From the NCBI GenBank assembly GCA_947481575.1, contig CANKGV010000010.1, forward strand, positions 7,501 to 71,500: a stretch of DNA of 64,000 bases, given 5' to 3'. The stretch comes from Alphaproteobacteria bacterium (GTDB taxonomy: Bacteria > Pseudomonadota > Alphaproteobacteria > UBA2966 > CAIVPW01). This document shows positions 1-8,172 of the stretch, one piece after another (within the stretch, counting starts at the first letter, position 1; each line of letters opens with the position of its first letter). Made by a program: the position numbers and the translations under genes. The notes beneath the pieces were generated by a model. That model was not told the DNA's origin, ran no database searches, and was given only the letters and a program-made list of their open reading frames with translations.

Positions 1-236
1 CAGACTTCGGGGATGTCGGCGGATAGCCGGTACGAGCAATAGAAGTCGCGGCACACTTCGGGGCGCGATTGGTAAATCGTGCAGCCGGTGCCCTGTTTGC
101 AGTGGCCGCACCAGACGTTTTCCGGCTTGTGCAGCGCGGGGATGTTGAGGACCTTGCAGCACAGGGTGCAGGCACCGCACTGCCGGCCAGGCACGAGGGG
201 CAGGCCGGGGTCCGCGGCAGGGTTTGATTCCGTCAT
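1..236 (-). CDS. YkgJ-type cysteine-cluster protein, 5' part
   Basis: The ATG is at 236-234, and the frame runs off the window edge after 78 codons. The translation has a CGACTLCC motif near residue 20 (the CxxCxxCC signature of the YkgJ family), then WCGHC, GCTIY, RPEVCRDFYC and SYR. This spacing is typical of the zinc/iron-chelating cluster family, whose biochemical role is poorly defined. The product is cytoplasmic, with no signal peptide. It diverges from the DUF3089 gene at 374. The C-terminus is outside the window. Confidence 0.8.
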   Translation of the reverse strand, partial: MTESNPAADPGLPLVPGRQCGACTLCCKVLNIPALHKPENVWCGHCKQGTGCTIYQSRPEVCRDFYCSYRLSADIPEV

Positions 237-373
237 GGCGCGCATGATGGCGCAGGGCGGGCGGGCTCGAAAGAGGCGTGGGCGGCCCCCGCTCCCCTGC
301 CCTAGTTCACGCCCGGCCTTGCCGCTATGATCCGCCGCGTTTTGTCGGGCGGTTGGTATTCAGGTCGAGGTCC

Positions 374-1594
374 ATGATTAAGCAGATCATCCGGGTTGCT
401 ATCGGCGTGCTCGCGGTCGCGGTGATTGCCGCGCTGGGGTACGGCTGGTTCAAGCGCGACCAGTTGACCACCTATTGGATGTCGCCGAAGTACCACTTCG
501 CCGACCAGCAGCCGATCCGCAGCCCGGTGTACCTGATCCACGACGAATGGGCGGCGCGCCCGGACGAGAAGGACAACGCCGACCTGGTGCCGGCCGGTAC
601 GGACGCCAAAGACAATCAAACGCTGGCCAAGGTGGACGTGTTCTTTGTGCCGCCCACCACCTATTACGGGACCGACTGGAACGCCGACGCAAAGGACCCG
701 AACCCGAAGTCGATCTGGGACGGGCCGGTGGCGGCGTTTGAGGCCAGCGTGTTCAACGGCTGCTGCCGCGTGTTTATGCCCTACTACCGCCAAGCCCACG
801 CCGCTTCGATCAAGCGGTCTTCGGGCGACGGGCGCAACGCGTGGGACCTGGCGACCGTGGACGTAGTGCGCGCGTTCGACTCGTTCCTGAAGGAAGAGAA
901 CAAGGGCCGCCCGTTCATCATCGCCGGCGACGAGCAGGGCGCGGTGCTGGCTTCCCACTTGTTGGACCTGCGCGTGGAAGGCAACCCGGCGATCGAACGG
1001 TTTGTCGGCGCGTATCTGATCGGCGCGGGGTTCCCGACCAGCCGGTTCGGCACCAACCTGAAGGTGATCAAGGCGTGCGAAAGCGCGACGGACACCAAGT
1101 GCGTGGTGTCGTGGGAGACCTATGTGGAGGGCACCAACCCGCGCAACAGCTCGAATGTGCTGGAGGTGTTCTACGACCGGCGCTGGACGCAGCTTTCGGA
1201 GGCCGGGCGCAACTGCATCAACCCGCTGACGTGGGTGAACAACGGCCCGAAGGCCGACGCGGCGCTGAACAAGGGCGCACTGGTGACCGACTGGGGCTAC
1301 AGCCTGGGCATCAATCTGGCGATGGGCGCGCGGCCCAAGGTCGACCCGAAGAACTTCACCTCGTTGCCGAAGCCGACCCCGGGATACGTATCGGCGGAAT
1401 GCCGCGACGGGTTCCTGATGGTGAGCGCGCCCAAGGATGCGGCGATGCGCGAAGGGTTCCGCGGCGCGGGCAACCTGCACCTGGAGAACTTCACGCTGTT
1501 CTACATGAACCTGCGGCAGAACTTGATCGACCGCAGCGAGGCGTTCCTGGCGACGTGGAAGCCGGGCGTGCCGACGCTGGGGGATATGCGCTAG
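374..1594 (+). CDS. DUF3089 alpha/beta-hydrolase-like exported protein
   Basis: The start at ATG 374 places a hydrophobic N-terminal segment (IIRVAIGVLAVAVIAALGYGW) at residues 4-25, so the product is membrane-anchored or exported. VDVFFVPPTTYYG and FIIAGDEQGAVLASHLL match the DUF3089 layout; the latter is the nucleophile-elbow position, but here Asp-Glu-Gln replaces the usual His-Ser-Gln, so the canonical Ser is absent. At 406 aa it is near family length. The substrate is unknown. An upstream in-frame start at 278 would add 32 residues with no signal character. The next gene is convergent. Confidence 0.8.
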   Translation: MIKQIIRVAIGVLAVAVIAALGYGWFKRDQLTTYWMSPKYHFADQQPIRSPVYLIHDEWAARPDEKDNADLVPAGTDAKDNQTLAKVDVFFVPPTTYYGTDWNADAKDPNPKSIWDGPVAAFEASVFNGCCRVFMPYYRQAHAASIKRSSGDGRNAWDLATVDVVRAFDSFLKEENKGRPFIIAGDEQGAVLASHLLDLRVEGNPAIERFVGAYLIGAGFPTSRFGTNLKVIKACESATDTKCVVSWETYVEGTNPRNSSNVLEVFYDRRWTQLSEAGRNCINPLTWVNNGPKADAALNKGALVTDWGYSLGINLAMGARPKVDPKNFTSLPKPTPGYVSAECRDGFLMVSAPKDAAMREGFRGAGNLHLENFTLFYMNLRQNLIDRSEAFLATWKPGVPTLGDMR

Positions 1595-1611
1595 GACTGC
1601 TCGCGCCCGGC

Positions 1612-1737
1612 TTACTTGCCGAGGACGATCAGCGTGCCCAGGGTGCGGTTCAGTTCCTGAAGGGTTTGGGTGAGTTGCGGCGTGTTGGCGCACGCGCCGA
1701 GCGCGAGCACCAACACGACTGCCGCCAGCCGGCTCAC
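1612..1737 (-). CDS. Small putative lipoprotein
   Basis: This 41-aa product has a signal segment (RLAAVVLVLALGAC) ending in a lipobox-like LALGAC, followed by a short polar helix-forming tail (TPQLTQTLQELNRTLGTL). I chose the GTG at 1737, whose GTGA overlaps the TGA stop of the thermonuclease-like gene by four bases, implying translational coupling. An in-frame ATG at 1773 would lengthen the n-region by 12 residues and is also possible. Function unknown; probably a small outer-membrane-anchored lipoprotein made with the upstream gene. Confidence 0.55.
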   Translation of the reverse strand: MSRLAAVVLVLALGACANTPQLTQTLQELNRTLGTLIVLGK

Positions 1738-2240
1738 GGACCGTAGAGCGGCTTGCCGTCGTACTGACGCCATTCCCACGGAATGCTGAAGCGGATGCCG
1801 TCTTGCCAAATGCCGACCTTGGCGGCGCGGGCGGCCTTTTCGATGTCCAGGTACTTGTCGGTTTGCGGCTTGAACGCGAGGGCGTTGCCGGTGCGCACCA
1901 GTTCCTGGCCGATGTCTTTGCCGTTGACGACGCACACCATGTACGGGAAGCCGATGTAGTTCTTCTGGCCGCTGTCGGTGCAGGTGACGGGGCCTTCATC
2001 GAGCAGAATGTCGAGCGCGCGGCGGGCGTTGCTGGCGCAGCCGAAATAGGCGCGGCCCAAGATGCATTCACGGTCCTGGTCGGGATCCGGCGCGTCGATC
2101 CCGTAGAGCGGGATGCGCTTGTTGTCGATCGAGATCATATCGGCCATCACCGACTTGGCGCGGCCGGTGATGGTTTCTTGCGCCTCCGCGACGCTGACCA
2201 AGCCCGCCATCGCCAGTACGATCGCAACCACTAACCGCAT
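1734..2240 (-). CDS. Exported thermonuclease-fold protein, active site degenerate
   Basis: Residues 1-20 form a signal peptide ending AEA. The remainder matches the staphylococcal-nuclease-like family around LYGIDAPD, CASNARRAL, GFPYMVCVVNGKDIGQELVRTGNA and KVGIW. The three catalytic positions of active family members are changed: the Arg before LYGIDAP is Pro (RIPLYG), the Glu of the usual APE is Asp, and the Arg of the usual YGR is Phe (IGFPYM). Cys residues could form disulfides in the periplasm. The start is ATG 2240, with GGAGAG about 8 bases upstream; a GTG one codon earlier is an alternative. A nuclease role is doubtful. Confidence 0.75.
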   Translation of the reverse strand: MRLVVAIVLAMAGLVSVAEAQETITGRAKSVMADMISIDNKRIPLYGIDAPDPDQDRECILGRAYFGCASNARRALDILLDEGPVTCTDSGQKNYIGFPYMVCVVNGKDIGQELVRTGNALAFKPQTDKYLDIEKAARAAKVGIWQDGIRFSIPWEWRQYDGKPLYGP

Positions 2241-2565
2241 CACATACTCTCCAAAATTCTCAGGACTGCCCGGGGGCCCCGGCGATAAGGCGCGGGAGTG
2301 TACCTGCGGGCGCGGAAGACGGGCAAGTTCGGCCCGGTGCCGCAGACAATTCCCCGTGAGTCGGGAGGCTGGACGCCGAAGGGCCGGGGCGAATTGCGGA
2401 AGTTCAGCAGTTCCGCCACACTTGACGCACCATTGCGGGCCGCTGGGGAGCGGCCGCGAGGCACCGCCGGTGGGACGGAAATACTGCAGTTACATTCAGC
2501 ACCCAGATTGGGGTGGCGATGATTGCCCTTTATCCATTTGAAGACGGCTTGCGGACGGCGCAGCT
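2241..2565. other. Intergenic region before the ECF sigma gene
   Basis: This 325-base gap separates the divergent thermonuclease-like and sigma-factor genes, so it must hold both promoters. I see only a weak 6-bp hairpin (2396-2401 with 2411-2416) and a GGAAAT/TTACATT stretch near 2476-2495 that could be a self-activated ECF promoter. I cannot assign -35/-10 elements securely. No coding potential is evident. Confidence 0.4.
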
Positions 2566-3159
2566 ATGCCGGTGAACGGGATTCTGCGGGCGATCGCAGC
2601 GGATGCGGCGGAGCCGGAATCCGACGAGGCGCTGATGCTGCGCCTCCAAGGCGGCGACGAGACGGCATTCAACGAACTGCTCGACCGCCATCTGAAGCCG
2701 GTGGCGGGGTTCGCCTACCGGATGCTGGGCGATGCGTCGGAAGCCTATGACGTGGCGCAGGAGACGTTCCTGCGCCTGTGGCGCTTCCGGGCGGCATGGC
2801 AGCCGCGGGCCCAACTGCGGGCCTGGTTGTTGCGGGTGGCGCGCAATCTGTGCGTCGACCGGTTCCGCCGCCGCGAGGTGGTGACCGACCGCATGCCCGA
2901 GGAAATCGACCTGCGCGCCGGCCCATCGGGCGAACTGCAGCGCAAGGAGGCCGCCACACTGGTGGGCGACGCGCTGGCGGAACTGCCCGAGCGGCAGCGC
3001 GCCGCAATCGCCCTAGTTTACTACGAGGGCCACAGCAACACCGAGGCCGCCAAGGTCTTAGGCGTAAGCGTGGATGCCCTCGAATCGCTCTTGGCCCGGG
3101 CACGGCGCGGCATGCGCCGGCACCTGGGTTCGCTACGGCCCTACCTGGTTGGAGAGTAA
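2566..3159 (+). CDS. ECF-family RNA polymerase sigma factor
   Basis: The 197-aa product has sigma-70 region 2 at about residues 25-100 (AYRMLGDASEAYDVAQETFLRLWRF, ending in the RNLCVDRFRRR -10-recognition helix) and region 4 at about 140-190 (LPERQRAAIALVYYEGHSNTEAAKVLGVS, then ARARRGMRR). There is no region 1 or 3, as expected for an ECF sigma. It is followed within one base by a probable anti-sigma gene and then a periplasmic sensor, a CnrH/CnrY/CnrX-like arrangement. It likely drives its own operon, including the efflux genes to 9522, in response to an envelope signal. Confidence 0.93.
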   Translation: MPVNGILRAIAADAAEPESDEALMLRLQGGDETAFNELLDRHLKPVAGFAYRMLGDASEAYDVAQETFLRLWRFRAAWQPRAQLRAWLLRVARNLCVDRFRRREVVTDRMPEEIDLRAGPSGELQRKEAATLVGDALAELPERQRAAIALVYYEGHSNTEAAKVLGVSVDALESLLARARRGMRRHLGSLRPYLVGE

Positions 3160-3160
3160 C

Positions 3161-3649
3161 GTGACGCGACACAAGGACGGCCCCCACCGCCCCGACGACG
3201 CCCGTGCCGAACGGGTCATTCTCGCCTATGGCGCCAAGCCGGCCCGCTGGCCGGCCGGCGACCGCGCCCCGGTGCGCGCGGCGCTGGAAGCCGACCGCGC
3301 GCTGTTGGCGCAGCGGATCGCCGAGGGCGCGCTGGACAGCACCTTGGACGGCCTGCCCGACTTCGACGTGCCGCCCGATCTCGCGCGCAAGATTGCCGCC
3401 CGCGCCCGGCGCGAGCCGGTGTTGCCGGCGTGGCAGGCGTGGCTGGCGATGGACTTCCTTAAGCCTGTTTCGGCGATGGTGCCGGCATCCGCCTTTGCCG
3501 CCGCGGTCGCGCTGGGCGTGCTGGCCGGCGCCAACAATCACGCCAACCGGTCCGATTCGGCACAGGTGGCCGATGCGTTCGTGTCGCTGGCGTTCGGCCA
3601 GGTGGTGGAATCCGCCGAGTCCGGGGTCCATTCGGGAGTAGCGCAATGA
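3161..3649 (+). CDS. Putative membrane anti-sigma factor
   Basis: The start is GTG 3161, directly after the sigma gene, whose last codons (GGAGAG) form its ribosome-binding site, so the two are translationally coupled. The 162-aa product has a charged N-terminal cytoplasmic region of about 100 residues, one probable membrane helix (PASAFAAAVALGVLAGA, near residues 108-124) and a short periplasmic tail. It has no recognisable zinc-binding anti-sigma motif; the assignment rests on position and topology, as for CnrY-type proteins. Its stop overlaps the next start in ATGA. Confidence 0.6.
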   Translation: MTRHKDGPHRPDDARAERVILAYGAKPARWPAGDRAPVRAALEADRALLAQRIAEGALDSTLDGLPDFDVPPDLARKIAARARREPVLPAWQAWLAMDFLKPVSAMVPASAFAAAVALGVLAGANNHANRSDSAQVADAFVSLAFGQVVESAESGVHSGVAQ

Positions 3650-4110
3650 TGAACCTGTCGCGCGGCTGGGCCGTTCTGCTGCTCGGCTCCCTGGCGCTGA
3701 ACTTCTTCGGTGCGGGGTTCCTGGTTTCGAACGCCGTGTTCCACGTCGGCGCGGTCGCTAACCCGGTTGCCACCCTGGCGGTGCAGCCCGCCACGGTGAG
3801 CGCGCAGACCGCCCAGGCGCAGTCGCCGATGGTGCGCAAGATCGTCGATACCCACGGCGGCGTCATCGCCCCGCGGGTCAAGGACATGCGGGCGGCCAAC
3901 GAAGCGGTGACTGCGGCACTGACCGCCGACCCGTTCGACGCCGGCATCTTCCAGCGGGTGCTGTCGGACCTGCGCGGTCGCACGATCGAATCGCAGAAGG
4001 CGATGCACGACGCGCTGGTCACCGAAGCGGTGGGCATGTCGCGCGAGCAGCGCCACCAGCTCGCCGCGGTGAGCAAGTCGACGCCGGAACGATTGCTGCT
4101 GGGCTATTAG
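3646..4110 (+). CDS. Periplasmic heavy-metal-resistance/Spy-like sensor protein
   Basis: The 154-aa product has an N-terminal membrane anchor (WAVLLLGSLALNFFGAGFL) and a helical periplasmic domain: VRKIVDTHGGVIAPRVKDMR, then AMHDALVTEAVGMSREQRHQLAAV. MSREQR matches the LTxEQR-type motif of Spy/Metal_resist proteins such as CnrX. Several His and Met residues (DTH, AMH, RHQ) could bind a metal, but ligand identity is inferred. It is coupled to the anti-sigma gene by an ATGA overlap and precedes the efflux genes, so it probably tunes sigma release. The actual inducer is unknown. Confidence 0.75.
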   Translation: MMNLSRGWAVLLLGSLALNFFGAGFLVSNAVFHVGAVANPVATLAVQPATVSAQTAQAQSPMVRKIVDTHGGVIAPRVKDMRAANEAVTAALTADPFDAGIFQRVLSDLRGRTIESQKAMHDALVTEAVGMSREQRHQLAAVSKSTPERLLLGY

Positions 4111-4128
4111 AGGTCGCGAGTAACCGCC

Positions 4129-6081
4129 ATGGGTATCGAGAGTTTGAGTGTCGGCGCCCTACGGCGCAGTCCGCTGTGGCGCAAACGCTGGGTCCAAGGG
4201 GCGGTTGTGGTGCTCGCCATCGTCGGCGCCGGCACCTACTACATGGGCCACCGCAACGTGGCGAAGCCGGTGAACTACCGGTTCGGCACGGTGGAGCGCG
4301 GCACCATCACCACGGCGGTGTCGGCGTCCGGCACACTGGCCGCGGTGGGCGCGGTGAACATCAACAGCCCGCTGACCGGCCAGGTGGTGGAAGTGCTGGC
4401 GGACTACAACCAGACGGTTACCGCCGGCCAGATCCTCGCGCGCCTCGACCCTGAGAGCTTTGACGCCAAGCTGCGCCAGGCGAAGGCGGAGTTGGCGATC
4501 TCCAAGGCCAGCCTGCAGTCGGCCCAGGCGTCGGTGGAACGCGCGCAGTCGGACATCCGCAACGGCGAGGCCTCGCTGCAGTCGCTGAAGGCGCAGCAGG
4601 TGAATGCGCAGGCCGCGTATGACACGGCGCAGAAGGACTTTGAGCGCCAGAAGGATCTGTTCACGCGCAATGTCGTCACGGCAGTGGCGGTGCAGGACTC
4701 CCAGACCAAGCTGAACTCCGCCAAGTCGCAGATCGACCAGATCACCGCCAACATCTCGGCGCAGAGCGCAACGATGGACGGACGCAAGGCCGCGCTGTCG
4801 ATCGCGATGGCCGGCGTCACCACCGCCAGCGCGACCATCCAGCAAAAGGAAGCTGCGGTATCCGAAGCGCAGGTCGACCTCGACCGCACATCGATCCGCG
4901 CGCCCGGCAACGGCATGGTCATCGCCAAGAACGCCGAGGTCGGGCAGTCGGTGAACGCCAACCAAACCAACGCGCAGTCCGCGCTGTTCACGATCGCCCG
5001 CGACCTGCGCTCGATGGAAATCAACGTCAGCGTCGACGAAGCCGACATCGGCAAGGTGCAGGACGGCATGAATGTGTCGTTCACCGTGGACGGCTACCCC
5101 GGCCGCGAATTCACCGCGCGCGTGACCCAAGTGCGGCTGCAGCCCAAGACCGTGCAGAACGTGGTTACCTATACGGTGGTCGCATCGGCGGACAACGCCG
5201 ACTTGGCGCTGCTGCCGGGCATGACCGCGACGGCGAAGATCGTGATCGACCAGCGCAGCGCCGCGCTGCGCGTGCCGAACGGCGCGCTGCGCTATGCGCC
5301 GATTGGATTCACGGCGGCCCCGGCCACCGGCGGCGGTGCCCCCGCGGGCGGCGCTCCCCCAGGTGCCTTGGCGGCAGGCGGCGGGGCGGGCGGATTCCCA
5401 GGCGGCGGTGCCGGCGGCTTAGCCAGAGGGGGTAACGGCGGCAATGGTGGCCAACCGGCGGCAGGCGCGCCGGCCGCCGCGGCCCCGGCCCCGGCCCCAG
5501 CCCCAGCCCCAGCCCCAGCCGGCGCTGCGCCGCCGGGCGGCAATGCACAACAAACGGCGGCGCAGGCCAACGGCGGACGCGGCGCGGGTGGCGCCAACGC
5601 CCCAGCGGCGGCGAACGCCAATACGCCGGCCGGTGCGAATGCTCCGGCGGCGGCAACCGCTCCGGCGGCAACGCCGGGCGCGGCCGGCAACGGTCAGGCG
5701 GCGGCGGGCAACCCCAAGGGCGGGGCTGGCGGCAACGGCGGACGGGGCCAAGCGCTGGCCAACCTCACGCCAGAACAAGCGGCGCAGGTGCAACAGGCGC
5801 TGGCAGCGCGCGCGGGCGGCGGCGGGCAAGCCGCCGCTGCGGGCGGTGGCACCCCACGTCCGGTACAAGCGGTGCGGACCCGCAGCGCACGGGTGTTTGT
5901 GCTCAACGCCGCGGGGCAACCGGAACCGGTGACCGTAACCATCGGCATCACGGACGGCGGGTTCACCGAAGTGGTGGCCGGCCTCACGGAAGGTCAGAAG
6001 GTCATCATCGGCTCCGACCAGGTGGCCAACTCCGCCGCGAACCGGCCCGCGGGTGGTCCGGGAGGCTTCTTCGGCTTCTAG
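4129..6081 (+). CDS. MacA/HlyD-type efflux adaptor with long Ala/Gly/Pro insert
   Basis: This is the periplasmic adaptor of a tripartite ABC exporter. An inner-membrane anchor lies at about residues 24-42. It is followed by the first half of the lipoyl-like domain (INSPLTGQVVEVLADYNQTV), a long coiled coil at about 110-270, the second lipoyl half (IRAPGNGMVIAKNAEVGQSV) and a beta-barrel. At about residue 396 a roughly 180-residue Ala/Gly/Pro/Asn-rich tract interrupts the membrane-proximal domain, which resumes at RVFVLNAAGQPEPVTV. At 650 aa it is far longer than typical MacA (about 370). It lies in an operon with the ATPase, permease and TolC genes. Confidence 0.92.
   Translation: MGIESLSVGALRRSPLWRKRWVQGAVVVLAIVGAGTYYMGHRNVAKPVNYRFGTVERGTITTAVSASGTLAAVGAVNINSPLTGQVVEVLADYNQTVTAGQILARLDPESFDAKLRQAKAELAISKASLQSAQASVERAQSDIRNGEASLQSLKAQQVNAQAAYDTAQKDFERQKDLFTRNVVTAVAVQDSQTKLNSAKSQIDQITANISAQSATMDGRKAALSIAMAGVTTASATIQQKEAAVSEAQVDLDRTSIRAPGNGMVIAKNAEVGQSVNANQTNAQSALFTIARDLRSMEINVSVDEADIGKVQDGMNVSFTVDGYPGREFTARVTQVRLQPKTVQNVVTYTVVASADNADLALLPGMTATAKIVIDQRSAALRVPNGALRYAPIGFTAAPATGGGAPAGGAPPGALAAGGGAGGFPGGGAGGLARGGNGGNGGQPAAGAPAAAAPAPAPAPAPAPAGAAPPGGNAQQTAAQANGGRGAGGANAPAAANANTPAGANAPAAATAPAATPGAAGNGQAAAGNPKGGAGGNGGRGQALANLTPEQAAQVQQALAARAGGGGQAAAAGGGTPRPVQAVRTRSARVFVLNAAGQPEPVTVTIGITDGGFTEVVAGLTEGQKVIIGSDQVANSAANRPAGGPGGFFGF
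5482..5517 (+). repeat. Hexanucleotide (GCCCCR)6 tandem repeat inside the adaptor gene
   Basis: Six in-frame copies of GCCCCG/GCCCCA encode alternating Ala-Pro in the low-complexity insert of the MacA-like gene. A change in copy number would add or remove Ala-Pro pairs without shifting the frame. Confidence 0.9.
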
Positions 6082-6098
6082 GCCGCAGAAGCACCACC

Positions 6099-6857
6099 AT
6101 GGGCGAGCCGCTCATCCAGGTCATCGACCTGTGCAAGGACTACGTCATGGGCGACAACGTCGTTCATGCGCTGGCCGGGGTTTCGCTGCGCATCGACCAC
6201 GGCGAGTTCGTCGCGGTCATGGGCCCGAGCGGTTCGGGCAAGACCACGTTCATGAACATGATCGGGTGCCTAGATCGCCCGAGCGGCGGCCGCTACCTGT
6301 TCGACAGCGACGAGGTTTCGACGTTTAGCTCGGACCAACTGGCGGAGTTGCGCAACCGGCGCATCGGCTTCGTGTTCCAACAGTTCAACCTATTGCCACG
6401 CATCACGGCGCTGGAAAACGTCGCGCTGCCGCTCGCCTACGGCAACCGCCCGCGCGCCGAGCGCAAGAAGATGGCGCTGGAAGCACTGCGCGAGGTGGGC
6501 CTGGCGCAGCGCACCGACCATCGCCCGGTGCAGTTGTCCGGCGGCCAGCAGCAGCGCGTCGCCATTGCCCGCGCCCTGGTCGGAACGCCGTCGCTGATCT
6601 TGGCGGACGAGCCAACCGGCGCACTCGATTCGAAAACCGGCGTCGAGATCATGGCGCTGCTGCAGGACCTGAACGCCCGCGGGATCACCATCCTGCTGGT
6701 GACCCACGAGCCCGAAATTGCCGAGTTCGCCAACCGCGTGATCCTGTTCAAGGACGGCCGCGTGGTCAAAGACGTGCACCAAGCGAGCGCCAGCGCCCGC
6801 GACCGCATCGCAGGTGTCACGGCTGCGGCCATCGCCCATGGAGTGGCGGCCCAATGA
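6099..6857 (+). CDS. MacB/LolD-type ABC transporter ATP-binding protein
   Basis: The 252-aa cytoplasmic ATPase has Walker A GPSGSGKTT at residues 42-50, a Q-loop in FVFQQFNLLP, signature LSGGQQQR, Walker B LILADEPTGALD and the H-loop in LVTHEP. The ENVALPLAYG and GALDSKTG motifs are typical of the MacB/LolD group. Unlike E. coli MacB, the nucleotide-binding domain is not fused to the permease. It begins 17 bases after the adaptor gene and ends in an ATGA overlap with the permease, so the subunits are coupled. Confidence 0.95.
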   Translation: MGEPLIQVIDLCKDYVMGDNVVHALAGVSLRIDHGEFVAVMGPSGSGKTTFMNMIGCLDRPSGGRYLFDSDEVSTFSSDQLAELRNRRIGFVFQQFNLLPRITALENVALPLAYGNRPRAERKKMALEALREVGLAQRTDHRPVQLSGGQQQRVAIARALVGTPSLILADEPTGALDSKTGVEIMALLQDLNARGITILLVTHEPEIAEFANRVILFKDGRVVKDVHQASASARDRIAGVTAAAIAHGVAAQ

Positions 6858-8089
6858 ACACGGTCGACTTACTGTTGTCTGCGTTGCAATCGTTGCGGTC
6901 CAACATCCTGCGCAGCGTCCTCACCGCGCTCGGTATGATCATCGGCGTCGGCGCGGTCATTACCATGGTGGCGATCGGCTCCGGCGCCCAAGCCAACATC
7001 CAGAAGGTGATCGAAGGCATCGGCGCCAACATGCTGACGGTGCAGCCCGGTTCGGCACGGCCCGAAGGCGGCGTGCAACTTGGTGCCGGGACCCGGCAGA
7101 CGTTGACCTGGCAAGACGCCATTGCGATCCAGGAGATCCCGGAGGCCCTTGCGGTTGCGCCGTCGTCGCGCGGGCAGTTTCAGGTGATCTTCGGCAACAC
7201 CAATTGGCGCACATCCGCCTCGGGCATTACGAACGCGTTCATGACGGTGAACAACTGGAGCGTCGCCACCGGCCGCGGGTTCAGCGACGACGAGGTCGAG
7301 AACGGCGCCAAGATCGTTATCCTGGGCGCGACCGTTGCGAAGAACTTGTTCCCCGGCCAAGACCCGCTCGGTCAGGTGGTGCGCATCGACCGCGTTCCGT
7401 TCACGATCGTCGGAACCCTGAACCCCAAAGGCCAATCGAGCTTCGGCCAGGACCAGGACGACACGATGTTCGTGCCGCTAAAGGCGGCGCAGCAACGCCT
7501 CTTGGGCGGCCGCAACGGCGGTAACCCGGACTCGGTGATGCAGATCGCGGTGCTGGCGCGCTCCTCCGAAGTGGTTGACCTGCTGCAGAACGAGATCGGC
7601 GAGTTGCTGCGCGACCGCCACCGGATCCCGCTCGGCCGCGGCGACGACTTCACCATCCGCAACGTTTCGCAAATCTTCGAGGCGCGCGCCGAGTCTTCGC
7701 GCGTCATGACCCTGCTGTTGGCAGCGGTGGCCGGAGTGTCGCTCTTGGTAGGCGGCATCGGCATCATGAACATCATGCTGGTTTCGGTGACCGAGCGAAC
7801 CCGAGAGATCGGCGTGCGCATGGCGATCGGAGCCCGCCGCCGGGATGTGATGTCGCAGTTCCTGATCGAGGCCGTGGCGCTGTCCGCGGTCGGCGGGATT
7901 GTCGGCATCATTCTGGGTGCGGCCGGCTCGCGGATTACCGCGGCGGTGGCCGGCTGGCCGCTGCAGCTCAGCCCGACGGCGATTCTGGCGGCGTTTGGGT
8001 TTGCCGCCGGCGTAGGCATTTTCTTTGGCTTCTACCCCGCCCGCAAAGCATCGATGCTCGACCCCATCGAAGCGCTGCGGTACGACTGA
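6854..8089 (+). CDS. MacB-type ABC transporter permease (FtsX superfamily)
   Basis: The 411-aa product has a first membrane helix at about residues 20-40 (LRSVLTALGMIIGVGAVITM), a large periplasmic MacB core region to about residue 280, then three C-terminal helices with the FtsX-domain landmarks GGIGIMNIMLVSV, TERTREIGVRMAIGA and FGFYPARKAS. It forms the inner-membrane part of the mechanotransmission exporter with the ATPase, adaptor and TolC encoded alongside. It starts at the ATGA overlap with the ATPase gene. Confidence 0.95.
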   Translation: MNTVDLLLSALQSLRSNILRSVLTALGMIIGVGAVITMVAIGSGAQANIQKVIEGIGANMLTVQPGSARPEGGVQLGAGTRQTLTWQDAIAIQEIPEALAVAPSSRGQFQVIFGNTNWRTSASGITNAFMTVNNWSVATGRGFSDDEVENGAKIVILGATVAKNLFPGQDPLGQVVRIDRVPFTIVGTLNPKGQSSFGQDQDDTMFVPLKAAQQRLLGGRNGGNPDSVMQIAVLARSSEVVDLLQNEIGELLRDRHRIPLGRGDDFTIRNVSQIFEARAESSRVMTLLLAAVAGVSLLVGGIGIMNIMLVSVTERTREIGVRMAIGARRRDVMSQFLIEAVALSAVGGIVGIILGAAGSRITAAVAGWPLQLSPTAILAAFGFAAGVGIFFGFYPARKASMLDPIEALRYD

Positions 8090-8172
8090 CCCCGACCATT
8101 GTTTTGCGCGCGCGCCGCCCTAATCTAACGCGGGCGGCACGGCGGATGTTTGGCGCAACAGGAGACGCATTC

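Noticed and set aside
302-2071. 589-codon open frame on the minus strand opposite the DUF3089 gene
   Set aside because: It lies across the DUF3089, lipoprotein and thermonuclease-like genes, is Arg/Ala/His-biased and shows no domain; such frames are common opposite GC-rich genes.
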